From NCBI GenBank assembly GCA_035645095.1, contig DASQNG010000029.1:1-41645 (forward strand): a stretch of 41,645 nt of DNA. The letters run 5' to 3'. The notes beneath the pieces are model-generated. The model saw only the letters and a list, made by a program, of their open reading frames with translations, did not search any database and was not told where the DNA came from. The position numbers and the translations under genes were made by a program. Shown piece after piece: positions 16,090 to 23,869 of the stretch (within the stretch, counting starts at the first letter, position 1; each line of letters begins with the position of its first letter). The DNA is from Gaiellasilicea sp035645095. GTDB lineage: Bacteria > Actinomycetota > Thermoleophilia > Gaiellales > Gaiellaceae.

Positions 16090-17135
16090 CCCGCATCTCG
16101 GTCGACGAGGCGCGGGCGCTCTGGCACGAGGGGTCCGACGAGGAGCTGAAGGCGCTCGCTCAGGCAGTGCGGGCCCGCTACCACGAGCCGGATCGGGCCA
16201 CCTACATGGTGATGCGGATCGTCAACTACACGAACGTCTGCGTCGCACAGTGCGACTACTGCGCCTTCTACGTGCTGCCGAACCAGGCGGGCGGCTACGT
16301 GCTCTCGCGCGAGGAGGTGTTCGCGAAGATCGACGAGCTGCTCGAGGTGGGCGGCGACCTGGTCGCCTTCAACGGCGGCTTCAACCCGCGCTTGCCGCTC
16401 GACTACTACTGCGACCTCTTCGCGGCGGTGCGCGAGCGCTACGGCGACCGCGTCGAGTTCTACGCCCTCACCATCGCCGAGTTCGTCTACCTCGCCGACC
16501 GCGCGAGCCTCTCTTTCGCAGAGGCGGCGGCGCGGCTGCGCGACGCCGGCGTGCACTGGGTGACCGGCGGCGGCAGCGAGATCCTGACCGAGGACTTCCG
16601 CCGGCGGCACGCGAAGTTCAAGTACACGGTGCGCGAGTACTTCGAGGCGCAGCGCGCGATCGTCGACGCTGGGCTGCGCACGACTGCCACGATGGTGATC
16701 GGGTTCGACGAGACCCTCGACGAGCGCCTCGAGCACCTGCAGCGCACGCGCGACTTCCAGGACGCCTGCCTGCACGACGGCCACGATGGCCTCTTCTCCT
16801 TCCTCTGCTGGACGTACAAGCCGTACGGCACGGCGTTCGGCGGCCGGGAGATCGAGCCGCGCGAGTACTGGCGGCACATGGCGCTCTCCCGGATCTTCCT
16901 CGACAACGTGAAGCACTTCCGCACGTCCGTGCTGACGCAGAACGAGGACGCATTCCGCGCGCTCGACTACGGCGCCGACGACTTCGACCTCCCGATCGAG
17001 GACGAGGTGACCCAGAAGGCGGGCGCCCGGATCGAGCTCGACCTGAAGGGGCTGCTCGCGGTGCCGCGCCGCCTCGGCTACCGAGTCGAATACCGCCGAG
17101 CCGAACGGCCGGCCGCCCTCGCCGGCGCAGGGTGA
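16086..17135 (+). CDS. mqnC: Cyclic dehypoxanthine futalosine synthase MqnC
   Basis: 349 aa, GTG start overlapping the previous stop (GTGA). The radical SAM cluster motif CVAQCDYC gives C52, C56 and C59, inside NYTNVCVAQCDYCAFY, diagnostic for MqnC. FNGGFNPRLPLDYYCDLF and TTATMVIGFDE are further MqnC/MqnE-like blocks. The enzyme uses SAM to cyclise dehypoxanthine futalosine in the futalosine route to menaquinone, so the cell makes menaquinone from chorismate by the Mqn rather than the Men pathway. MqnA is encoded nearby on the other strand; MqnB, MqnD and MqnE are not in the window. Length is normal. The stop overlaps the receiver gene start. Confidence 0.9.
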   Translation: MTRISVDEARALWHEGSDEELKALAQAVRARYHEPDRATYMVMRIVNYTNVCVAQCDYCAFYVLPNQAGGYVLSREEVFAKIDELLEVGGDLVAFNGGFNPRLPLDYYCDLFAAVRERYGDRVEFYALTIAEFVYLADRASLSFAEAAARLRDAGVHWVTGGGSEILTEDFRRRHAKFKYTVREYFEAQRAIVDAGLRTTATMVIGFDETLDERLEHLQRTRDFQDACLHDGHDGLFSFLCWTYKPYGTAFGGREIEPREYWRHMALSRIFLDNVKHFRTSVLTQNEDAFRALDYGADDFDLPIEDEVTQKAGARIELDLKGLLAVPRRLGYRVEYRRAERPAALAGAG

Positions 17136-17536
17136 GCCCGTCCGACGCACAGGTCGCCTCCCCCGGCCGCCCGTGCCGCGTCGTGATCTGCGACGACCAG
17201 CAGGGCTTCCGGCACGTGCTCTCGGTCATGCTGGGCCTCGAGACAGGACTCGATGTGGTCGGCGAGGCGGAGAACGGGCGCGAGGCGATCGACCTCGTGG
17301 GCGAGCTGCGCCCGGACGTCCTGCTGCTCGACATCGCGATGCCCGTGATGGACGGCCTCGACGCGCTCCCGCACGTGCGGGAGGCTTCACCGGAGACCGC
17401 GGTGCTGATGTTGAGCGGGTTGACCTCAGACGCCGTCCGCCGCCGGGCGCTCGCCGCCGGCGCGCGGCTGTTCCTCGAGAAGGGGACGGACGTCGACGTG
17501 CTCGCGCAGCAGATCCGCGACGCCTGCGCGGGCTAG
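17132..17536 (+). CDS. Stand-alone response regulator receiver domain protein
   Basis: 134 aa, GTG start overlapping the mqnC stop by 4 nt (GTGA). The whole protein is one receiver domain: acidic pair D21-D22, phosphoacceptor D67 in LLLDIAMP, S95 in the Thr/Ser switch position and K117 in FLEKG. No DNA-binding or enzymatic output domain follows, so it works as a CheY-like single-domain regulator or phosphate shuttle. Coupling to mqnC is unusual. It converges on a GAF protein that looks like a kinase without its catalytic parts; the two stop codons overlap in the palindrome CTAG. Partner and output are unknown. Confidence 0.85.
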   Translation: MSPSDAQVASPGRPCRVVICDDQQGFRHVLSVMLGLETGLDVVGEAENGREAIDLVGELRPDVLLLDIAMPVMDGLDALPHVREASPETAVLMLSGLTSDAVRRRALAAGARLFLEKGTDVDVLAQQIRDACAG

Positions 17537-18348
17537 CTCGAGCGTCGCAGCGTCGGCGCGTCCTCGACGAGTTCGGCGAGGATCCGCTTGCTCGAAGCGA
17601 GCCCGCGGTCGAGCGACGCGAGCCCGTCCTCCGCCTCGCCGAGCTGGAGCTGCATCTTCGCCGTCGCGAGCGCCTGCACGACGTCGTCGTTCAGCTCGGT
17701 CGCACGCCGCGCCTGCGTCCGCGCCGCGAGCCGTAGCTCGAGCTCGTCGACGACGAGGGCGGCGAGGTCGTCGAGCACCTGAACCTGCTGCTCCGTCAGT
17801 CGCCGCGGCCGGCGGTCGATCACGCAGAGCGTCCCGAGGTTGAAGCCGTCGCTCGTGCGCAGCTGGCTGCCGGCGTAGAACTGGAGCCCGAACTCGCCCG
17901 CGACGAGCGGGTTCGAAAGGGTGCGGGCGTCGCGCCGGGCATCCTCGACGATCCAGGCCTCGTCCGCGAGGATCGCGGAGGCGCAGAGGCCGGGCTCGCG
18001 ATCGATCTGCTCCACCCCCTCGAGACCATGGGACGACTTGAACCAGATCCGGTCGTGGTCGACGAGGCTGACGATCGCGATCGGCATCTCGAGCACGAGG
18101 CTCGCGAGTCGCGTGATGCGGTCGAACGAACCGTCGGACGGCGTATCGAGGACGTTGTAACGCCGGAGCGCGTCGAGCCGCTCGCTCTCGTTCTGCGGGA
18201 TCAGGTGGTCGGCGACGGTGACAGTGCGACGGTAGCCGCAATCGGGCGCGACCGCAGGACGATCAGCTGCGGACGCGCGGATCGCTTCTCGGGACGAAGC
18301 GCAGCTCGGGCACGTGCTCGAGCTCGCCCACGTCGCGTGCCATCTCAA
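17533..18348 (-). CDS. GAF domain protein with degenerate kinase dimerisation helix
   Basis: Up to 271 aa. From about residue 53 (ESERLDALRRYNVLDTP) the sequence is a GAF domain that ends near 205 after GTLCVIDRRPR. A C-terminal helix, ATELNDDVVQALATAKMQL, resembles the ELHDDVVQ dimerisation helix of NarL-type histidine kinases, but the phospho-His is N220 and no ATPase domain follows. The start is unclear: the only standard-type start is a TTG at 18348, deep inside mqnA, and the first 48 residues look like a frame shadow. A CTG at 18204 would start close to the conserved region. It probably senses a small ligand or oxidant, and may act with the convergent receiver gene. Confidence 0.7.
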   Translation of the reverse strand: MRWHATWASSSTCPSCASSREAIRASAADRPAVAPDCGYRRTVTVADHLIPQNESERLDALRRYNVLDTPSDGSFDRITRLASLVLEMPIAIVSLVDHDRIWFKSSHGLEGVEQIDREPGLCASAILADEAWIVEDARRDARTLSNPLVAGEFGLQFYAGSQLRTSDGFNLGTLCVIDRRPRRLTEQQVQVLDDLAALVVDELELRLAARTQARRATELNDDVVQALATAKMQLQLGEAEDGLASLDRGLASSKRILAELVEDAPTLRRSS

Positions 18349-19033
18349 GGAAGGTGTAGAGGCCGGCGCGCTCGCGCGGCCCGAACGAGTAGCGCAGCTT
18401 CTCGAAGTAGCGGGCGAGGTAGCCGGGCGGGTAGCCGTAGCGCGCGCTCGCCTCGTGCGCGAGCACCTCCGGCTCCGAGCGCGCGAGCCGCACGGAGGCG
18501 ACGAGCGCGTGCTCGAGCTCCGCCAGCCCCTCGACGACCGGCTCCGGCGCCGCCCACACCGCGAACACCATCGGCAGCCCCGTGCGCTCGAGCCAGAGCC
18601 TGCCGAGGTCGTAGTGCGGCGTCGGGTCCTCGAAGGCGCTCCGGAGGGCGGCGTCGCCGATCAGGAGCTTCGCGTCGGCGTCCTCATCGAGCGAGACGTG
18701 CTCGGCGTGCGGGAGCAGCACCTTCGTCAGCACGACCGAGGTCGCGCTCTCGGCTGTGACGGCGACGGAGCGGATCTGCGAGAACGGGATGCTGGAGACG
18801 AGCTGGATCGACTCCACCGCACCCTCCGACGACACACACATCCGGGGCAGGAGGCGCAGGGCGCCGGCGTGGCGCGCGTACTCGATCGACGAGATCGGAG
18901 CGAGGTCGAGCTGCCCGTCGAGCAGGAGCCGGTTCAGCTCGGTCGGGACGCCGGTCACCTCCTCCACCTCGACGTTCAGCCGGTGGAACACGGGCGCCAT
19001 GTTCACGTAGCTGATACGTCCGAGCCGGATCAT
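18263..19033 (-). CDS. mqnA: Chorismate dehydratase MqnA
   Basis: 256 aa, ATG directly following the stop of the polyprenyl synthase gene (TAGATG). The N-terminus IRLGRISYVNMAPVFHRL and the block CVSSEGAVESIQLVSS are hallmarks of MqnA. The fold is periplasmic-binding-protein-like but there is no signal peptide, so it acts in the cytosol. It dehydrates chorismate to 3-enolpyruvylbenzoate, the first step of the futalosine menaquinone pathway, and so complements MqnC on the opposite strand. Length is typical. It is near the end of the long quinone/respiration run. Confidence 0.9.
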   Translation of the reverse strand: MIRLGRISYVNMAPVFHRLNVEVEEVTGVPTELNRLLLDGQLDLAPISSIEYARHAGALRLLPRMCVSSEGAVESIQLVSSIPFSQIRSVAVTAESATSVVLTKVLLPHAEHVSLDEDADAKLLIGDAALRSAFEDPTPHYDLGRLWLERTGLPMVFAVWAAPEPVVEGLAELEHALVASVRLARSEPEVLAHEASARYGYPPGYLARYFEKLRYSFGPRERAGLYTFLEMARDVGELEHVPELRFVPRSDPRVRS

Positions 19034-19945
19034 CTAGCGGCTCCTGTCGACGACGGCGTGGGTCAGCGCCTCCAGCTCGTCGAGACGCAGCTCGTCGCCG
19101 AGGAGGCTCCGGCGGGCGCGCGTAGCGTAACCACGGGCGCGCTCGAGCGACCGCTCGAGCGCGCCGGTCGCCGCCACCCGGACGAGCGCCCCTTCCGCCG
19201 GGCCGCCAGCGAGCGCGGCGCGGACCACCGCATCGCTCTCCGCCGCGAGCAGGAGCGGGAGCGTCGGTGTCCCGTCGCGGAGGTCGGTCCCGGCGATCTT
19301 GCCCGTCTCGAGCGTGTCGCCCGCGCAGTCGAGGACGTCGTCGGCGATCTGGAAGGCGACGCCGAGGTTGAGCCCGAAGCCGCCGAGCCGTCCGCCGGAG
19401 CCGAGCAGGCATGCTGCCTCGAAGAGCTTCCCGGTCTTGAGCGCGCAGCGCTCGAGGTAGGCCTCGACGGACGTGTCCGGGTCGTGGCGCTGGCAGCGCT
19501 GCAGCGCCTCGCCGCGCGAGAGCGCGAGGGCCGCGTCCGCCAGCACCGTCACCGCGGCGAGGTCGCCGGCGTCGCACAGCTCCGCGAACGCCCGCGCGAA
19601 CAGGTAGTCGCCGGTCGCGCGGGCGGTGCCGGCGCCGTGCGCGGCCCACGCCGCCGGCTTCCCCCGGCGCACGGCGGCCGAGTCGACGAGGTCGTCGTGG
19701 ACGAGGCTCGCAAGGTGGACGAGCTCGACGGCGACGCCGGCGGCGACCGGCTCGGGCGCGTCGGCGGGCGCGGCGAGGAAGGCGAGGAGCGGCCGCAGCC
19801 GCTTGCCGCCGGCGCTCAGCGCCTCCGCCCCGACCTCGGCGGCGACACCGGGCCGCGCGGCGACGGCCTCCGCGAGCCGCTCCTCCACGGCGTCGAGGTA
19901 CTGCTCGAGCCCGGGCAGGCGCCTCACGTGCTCGAGCGTCGTCAC
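19034..19945 (-). CDS. Polyprenyl diphosphate synthase (menaquinone side chain)
   Basis: 303 aa from a GTG at 19945 with the ribosome site GAGGG 6 nt upstream; the frame stays open further upstream inside menG but homologous sequence begins here. The first Asp-rich motif is DDLVD (84-88) and the second DDVLD (202-206), with GGKRLRP at 46-52 and KTGKLFEAA near 170-178, as in HepT/IspB-type long-chain trans-prenyltransferases. It extends FPP or GGPP with IPP to make the isoprenoid tail joined to the quinone head. Tail length cannot be set from sequence. It lies 7 nt after menG and immediately before mqnA, a clear quinone context. Confidence 0.9.
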   Translation of the reverse strand: MTTLEHVRRLPGLEQYLDAVEERLAEAVAARPGVAAEVGAEALSAGGKRLRPLLAFLAAPADAPEPVAAGVAVELVHLASLVHDDLVDSAAVRRGKPAAWAAHGAGTARATGDYLFARAFAELCDAGDLAAVTVLADAALALSRGEALQRCQRHDPDTSVEAYLERCALKTGKLFEAACLLGSGGRLGGFGLNLGVAFQIADDVLDCAGDTLETGKIAGTDLRDGTPTLPLLLAAESDAVVRAALAGGPAEGALVRVAATGALERSLERARGYATRARRSLLGDELRLDELEALTHAVVDRSR

Positions 19946-19952
19946 GCGACCC

Positions 19953-20651
19953 TCACCCGGCCGTCCCGACGTGCAGCGCCACGATGCCACCCGCGAGCAG
20001 CCTGACCCGGACGCTTTCGAAGCCGGCGCGCTCGAGCAGCCGGGCGAACTCGTCCGGCGCCGGGAAGCGCCGTACACTCGCGGGCAGGTAGGTGTACGCC
20101 TTCCCGCCGGGCAGCACCTTCCCCGCGAGCGGGATCAGGACGTCGAACCAGAGCCGGTAGAACGGCCGCAGCACACCGCGCGGCGTCGTGATCTCGAGGA
20201 TCGCCAGGCGCCCGCCGGGGCGTAGCACGCGCCGCAGCTCGGCGAGGCCGCGCTCGAGGTCAGCGAGGTTGCGGACGCCGAAGCCCACCGTCGCGGCGTC
20301 GAAGGACGCGTCCTCGAACGGCAGCGCGAGCGCGTCACCCTTGATCCACTCGACGTCGGCCGACTTGCGGCGCGCGCGCTCGAGCATGCGCGGCGAGAAG
20401 TCGAGACCGACCACCTCGGCGCCCGCGGCCTGGGCCGCGACGGCGAGGTCGCCCGTCCCGCAGCAGGCATCGAGTACTCGATCGCCGGGCCGCACCGCGG
20501 CTTCCACCGTCAGCCGCCGCCAGCGGCGGTCGAGCCCCGCCGTCATCGCCCGGTTCATCAGGTCGTAGACCGGCGCGATCCGGTCGAACATCGAACGGAC
20601 TCCCTCCGGCGGCAGCGTCCCGTGCTCGTAGCCGGGCACCGGGCCGCTCAT
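19953..20651 (-). CDS. menG: Demethylmenaquinone methyltransferase (MenG/UbiE)
   Basis: 232 aa, ATG overlapping the ubiX stop by 4 nt (ATGA). The UbiE signatures are MFDRIAPVYDLMNRAMTAG near 21-39 and YLPASVRRFPAPDEFA near 189-204. The SAM-binding motif I is LDACCGTGDLAVA near 60-72. It puts the C-2 methyl group on demethylmenaquinone in the last step of menaquinone synthesis, at the membrane surface. Operon neighbours are ubiX upstream and the polyprenyl synthase downstream. Length is normal for MenG. Confidence 0.92.
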   Translation of the reverse strand: MSGPVPGYEHGTLPPEGVRSMFDRIAPVYDLMNRAMTAGLDRRWRRLTVEAAVRPGDRVLDACCGTGDLAVAAQAAGAEVVGLDFSPRMLERARRKSADVEWIKGDALALPFEDASFDAATVGFGVRNLADLERGLAELRRVLRPGGRLAILEITTPRGVLRPFYRLWFDVLIPLAGKVLPGGKAYTYLPASVRRFPAPDEFARLLERAGFESVRVRLLAGGIVALHVGTAG

Positions 20652-21235
20652 GTCTGGCCCCAGCGCGAGACGAGCGTGTTCTCGAGCCCGAGCTGGTCGA
20701 GGATCCGGGCGACCACGAAGTCGACGAGGTCGTCGATCGTGCGAGCGCCGTGGTAGAAGCCGGGCGCCGCGAAGAGGATCGTCGCGCCGGCCGTCTGCAG
20801 CGTCGCGAGCCCGTTCAGGTGGATCGAGGAGAGCGGCGTCTCGCGCGGGACGAGCACGAGCTTCCGCCCCTCCTTCAGCGCGACCGACGCGGCGCGGTGG
20901 ATGAGGTTCGCCATCGCGCCGGCCGCGAGGGTGCCGACGGTGGACATCGAGCAGGGGCAGACGACGTACGCGTCCACCTTCGCCGAACCCGACGCGTACG
21001 GCGCCTTGTAGTCGTTCGGCGCGTACACCGTCACTCGCTCGGCGCCGGCCGTGAACCGCGCGAGCACGTGGTCGCGCGGCAGCGTCGCGTCGCCGTAGAG
21101 CTCGGTCGCGAGCACCTCGACGCCGGCGGCCGACGCAGAGATCCCGACCTCGCAGCCCGCGTCGACGAGCGCGCGCAGCAGTCGGGCGGCGTAGGGCGCG
21201 CCGGACGCGCCCGTGACGCCGAGGAAGACGTTCAC
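20648..21235 (-). CDS. ubiX: UbiX-type flavin prenyltransferase
   Basis: 195 aa, GTG start 4 nt after the qcrC stop. It has GVTGASGAPYAARLL at 6-20, the FMN-binding start of UbiX; VVCPCSMSTVGTLAAGAMANLI near 90-111; and LVPRETPLSSIHLNGL near 126-141, which binds the prenyl phosphate. It makes prenylated FMN from FMN and dimethylallyl phosphate, the cofactor that UbiD-family decarboxylases need. A UbiD gene lies upstream in the same direction (23866-25374), so the pair is complete and very likely serves decarboxylation of the naphthoate intermediate in the futalosine route. Confidence 0.92.
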   Translation of the reverse strand: MNVFLGVTGASGAPYAARLLRALVDAGCEVGISASAAGVEVLATELYGDATLPRDHVLARFTAGAERVTVYAPNDYKAPYASGSAKVDAYVVCPCSMSTVGTLAAGAMANLIHRAASVALKEGRKLVLVPRETPLSSIHLNGLATLQTAGATILFAAPGFYHGARTIDDLVDFVVARILDQLGLENTLVSRWGQT

Positions 21236-21239
21236 GGAC

Positions 21240-22073
21240 CTACTCTTCTTCGCCCTTGGAGGCGTCGAGGAAGGTCGCGATCTGCGTCAGCTGCTCGTCG
21301 TTCAGGCTGCCGCCGAACTCCTCCCCGTACCGCGGCATGACAGGGTTGCCGAACTGCTGCGGGTTCGCGACGTAGTCCTTGAAGTACTGCACGCCCCGGT
21401 TGCCGGCCCCGATCGCGGTCAGCTCCGGCGCGCCGAGGTTGACCGAGCCGACGCCGAGATAGATGTGGCACTGCGCGCAGCCGGTGGCCGCGAACAGCTC
21501 ACCGCCCGCGAGCGCCGCCTCGTTCCCCTCGAAGCCCTGCCGCTCGGCCCATTCGGGCACCGCCTCGACGAGCTGCGAGCCGAGCGCCTCGCGCGCGGTC
21601 GCGCCCTTGTAGGTCAGCGTCCCCATCGCGACGACCGTGAGGATCAGCGCCACGATGGCGACCGGCCGGCGGCTCAGGCGGCGCTCGCGGCGCAGGTCGA
21701 GGAACGGCAGCGCGAGCAGCAGCACGAGCCCGATCGTCGGGATCCCGACCGTCCCGAGCACCACGGACTCGGGCCACTTGAAGATCCGCAGCAGGTAGAA
21801 GAGGAAGTAGAAGTACCAATCCGGCCGCGGGATGAAGTCCGTCGTGCCGGGATCCGCCTCCTCGGTGTAGTGCGGGCCGAGGATGCCGGCCTCCGTGCCG
21901 TCGGCGTCGTAGTACCAGATGACGGCGAGCGCGGTGATCACGCCCACGACGACGAGGCTCATCACCGTGTCGTGGAACATCGCGTGCGGGAAGAACGGCT
22001 TCCCCGTCCGCTCCGTGTTCTCCTTGTAGCGCTTGTGCGCCTCGCGGCGCTCGACGATCCGCCTACTCGCCAC
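21240..22073 (-). CDS. qcrC: Menaquinol:cytochrome c reductase cytochrome b/c subunit (QcrC type)
   Basis: 277 aa, GTG start overlapping the end of qcrB by 11 nt. The first part is the C-terminal half of cytochrome b (subunit IV-like): FFPHAMFHDTVMSL near 27-40 opens the first span, and the quinol-site motif PDWY is at 84-87 (PEWY in many complexes). Three spans lie near 36-55, 105-126 and 137-155. A cytochrome c domain follows outside the membrane, with CAQCH (C199, C202, H203) binding heme c and M246 (NPVMPRYG) as likely axial ligand. This fusion is as in Bacillus QcrC. With qcrA and qcrB it oxidises menaquinol and passes electrons on to an oxidase. Confidence 0.9.
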   Translation of the reverse strand: MASRRIVERREAHKRYKENTERTGKPFFPHAMFHDTVMSLVVVGVITALAVIWYYDADGTEAGILGPHYTEEADPGTTDFIPRPDWYFYFLFYLLRIFKWPESVVLGTVGIPTIGLVLLLALPFLDLRRERRLSRRPVAIVALILTVVAMGTLTYKGATAREALGSQLVEAVPEWAERQGFEGNEAALAGGELFAATGCAQCHIYLGVGSVNLGAPELTAIGAGNRGVQYFKDYVANPQQFGNPVMPRYGEEFGGSLNDEQLTQIATFLDASKGEEE

Positions 22074-22866
22074 TGCGCCCTCCGCGGCGTCCCGGCCGGA
22101 CGAGCCCGGCGCGGCCGCCGGCGGTGCGGCCCGCGGCGCGTCCCTCGTCCTCCGCCTCCTTCGCCCACGGCGACGGCGTGACCCCGAGGCGGATCACGAG
22201 GTAGAGGTGCAGCGCGATCAGGCCCATGATCGCGCCGGGCACCACGAGCATGTGCAGCGAGTAGAACTTCGAGAGCGTGTCCGACCCGATGGCATCGCCT
22301 CCCTGCAGGAACTGCGCGAGGAAGGGGCCGAGAAACGGTGCGGTCCCGTTCAGGTTGATGCCGACGACGGTCGCCCAGTACGCCGTCTGGTCCCACGGGA
22401 GCAGGTAGCCGGTGAAGCCCTCGGCCATCCCGAGCACGAGCAGCAGCACGCCGATAATCCAGTTCAGCTCGCGCGGGTACTTGTACGCACCGAACAGGAA
22501 GACGCGCGCCATGTGGAAGAACATCAGGATGATGAAGACGCTGGCGCCCCAGCGGTGCATGCCGCGCACGAGCCAGCCGAGAGTCACGTCGTTCGTGATG
22601 TGCTGGATCGACTGGTAGGCGGAGTTCGGGTCGGGCTTGTAGTACATCGCCAAGACGACGCCGGTGATCGCCTGCACGATGAAGGCGGTCAGCGTCGCGG
22701 AGCCGAGGGTGTGGAACCAGCCGATGTCGCGCGGGACCTTGCGGAAGAGGAAGTACTTGACCCCGCCGACGAGGCCCGAGCGCTCCTCGAGCCAGTCGAT
22801 CGGGTAGAGCGCGACGGACTCGAGCTGCGCGCGGCGCGCGCTCTTCTTGCGGGCGGCGACCGCCAC
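22063..22866 (-). CDS. qcrB: Menaquinol:cytochrome c reductase cytochrome b subunit (N-terminal half, b6-like)
   Basis: 267 aa from the GTG at 22866 that overlaps the qcrA stop by one base (TAGTG). Four spans carry the b-heme ligands: H104 and H118 on one helix, H205 and H220 on another. The 14-residue gap in the second pair is the b6f/Gram-positive spacing. GWFHTLGSATLTAFIVQAIT and LPWDQTAYWAT are further cytochrome b blocks. It is a short, b6-like subunit completed by qcrC, not the single long QcrB of mycobacteria and streptomycetes. The last 30 or so residues are a Gly/Arg-rich tail that looks disordered and overlaps qcrC. The membrane-embedded complex pumps charge by the Q cycle. Confidence 0.92.
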   Translation of the reverse strand: MAVAARKKSARRAQLESVALYPIDWLEERSGLVGGVKYFLFRKVPRDIGWFHTLGSATLTAFIVQAITGVVLAMYYKPDPNSAYQSIQHITNDVTLGWLVRGMHRWGASVFIILMFFHMARVFLFGAYKYPRELNWIIGVLLLVLGMAEGFTGYLLPWDQTAYWATVVGINLNGTAPFLGPFLAQFLQGGDAIGSDTLSKFYSLHMLVVPGAIMGLIALHLYLVIRLGVTPSPWAKEAEDEGRAAGRTAGGRAGLVRPGRRGGRSGE

Positions 22867-23813
22867 TAGCCCGGCACCTCGATCGGGTAGAGCCACGCGG
22901 AGGGCCCGTCGACGTGCACGCCGGGCACGGCGTGGCCGTACTTCTTGATCCGGGCGCGCGCGCCCGTCCCACGGACCTCGCTGACGCTGTAGAAGCCGCC
23001 GAGGAAGAGCTTGCCCTCGCGAATCGAGAAGTCGGCGCGGTCGAGCGCCCGCACGGGCGGCCCGGCGGTCCGGTTGCCCTCGGTGTCGTACTGGCCGCCG
23101 TGGCACGGGCAGCCGAAGCCCGAGGGCTGCGCCGGGATCAGCCGCACGTTCTGCTCGCCGACCTCCTTCGCATTGTCCTCCTCGACCGGGCCGTTCGGCT
23201 GCACCGGGCAACCGAGGTGGACGCAGCGGGAGAAGAGGACGGTGAAGCTCGGCTGGTCCTCGAGCCGCCCGTTGTTGCGGACGAAGACGGTGCGGCGGCT
23301 GACCTCGCCGATCTCGGGGTTCTCGAGGTACGTCGCGATCACGAACTTGCCCTCCGGGAACTCGTCGAGGGGGCCGAGCTCGACGTTCGGCTCGTGCTGG
23401 TTCGTGAACGACGGCAGCACGGCGAACCCGAGCACGGGCACCGTGATCACGCCGCCGATCGCCGCGCCGAGCCCGAGCGTCGCCGCCGAGAGGAACGTGC
23501 TGCGCGGGTAGGCGGCGACCTCCTCGTCCTCCATCACGGGCATGGCGCCGCCGGACGTGCCGGCGGCCTCCGCGCCCGTCGGCTGCAGCGGGGCGCGCGA
23601 CTCCGGCTCCACGTGCGCGGGCGCCGTGTCGACGCCGCGCGTGACGTCGCGGATCCAGAGGAAGCCGAAGACGATCGCGAGCAGCGCGCCGACGGCTGCC
23701 GCGGGCAGGCTGACGACGAGGCCGGCGAGGAGGCACGCGATCCCGACGGCGAAACCGAGCGGCCAGAGGCTCGGCGACGGCAGGTGCGGCTTCTCGTCTT
23801 CGGGCGAACTCAC
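22866..23813 (-). CDS. qcrA: Rieske iron-sulfur subunit of the menaquinol:cytochrome c reductase
   Basis: 315 aa, GTG start with ribosome site GGAGGAC about 8 nt upstream. The Rieske boxes are CVHLGC (C197, H199; C202 in the disulfide) and CPCHGG (C235, H238; C237 in the disulfide). A span at about 108-132 anchors it. Unusually, residues 9-60 form an extra hydrophobic hairpin that begins LPSPSLWPLGFAVG, like the small subunit IV of some cytochrome oxidases, so the N-terminus may be a fused subunit. A linker rich in Pro, Ala and Glu (61-100) joins the two. First gene of the qcrABC group; a strong promoter lies just upstream. Confidence 0.92.
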   Translation of the reverse strand: MSSPEDEKPHLPSPSLWPLGFAVGIACLLAGLVVSLPAAAVGALLAIVFGFLWIRDVTRGVDTAPAHVEPESRAPLQPTGAEAAGTSGGAMPVMEDEEVAAYPRSTFLSAATLGLGAAIGGVITVPVLGFAVLPSFTNQHEPNVELGPLDEFPEGKFVIATYLENPEIGEVSRRTVFVRNNGRLEDQPSFTVLFSRCVHLGCPVQPNGPVEEDNAKEVGEQNVRLIPAQPSGFGCPCHGGQYDTEGNRTAGPPVRALDRADFSIREGKLFLGGFYSVSEVRGTGARARIKKYGHAVPGVHVDGPSAWLYPIEVPG

Positions 23814-23839
23814 GTGGGGCGTCCTCCGGCTGGTAAGGG

Positions 23840-23869
23840 ATTAGAACGAGCGACGAGCTGCTGTGTCAA
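23840..23869 (-). promoter_or_regulatory. Housekeeping-type promoter for the qcr-ubiX-menG run
   Basis: On the minus strand TTGACA (23864-23869) and TCTAAT (23840-23845) are separated by 18 nt. The -35 overlaps the UbiD stop codon. Transcription should start near 23833, about 20 nt before the GTG of qcrA, leaving room for its GGAGG ribosome site. This is the clearest sigma-70-type promoter in the window. Confidence 0.7.
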
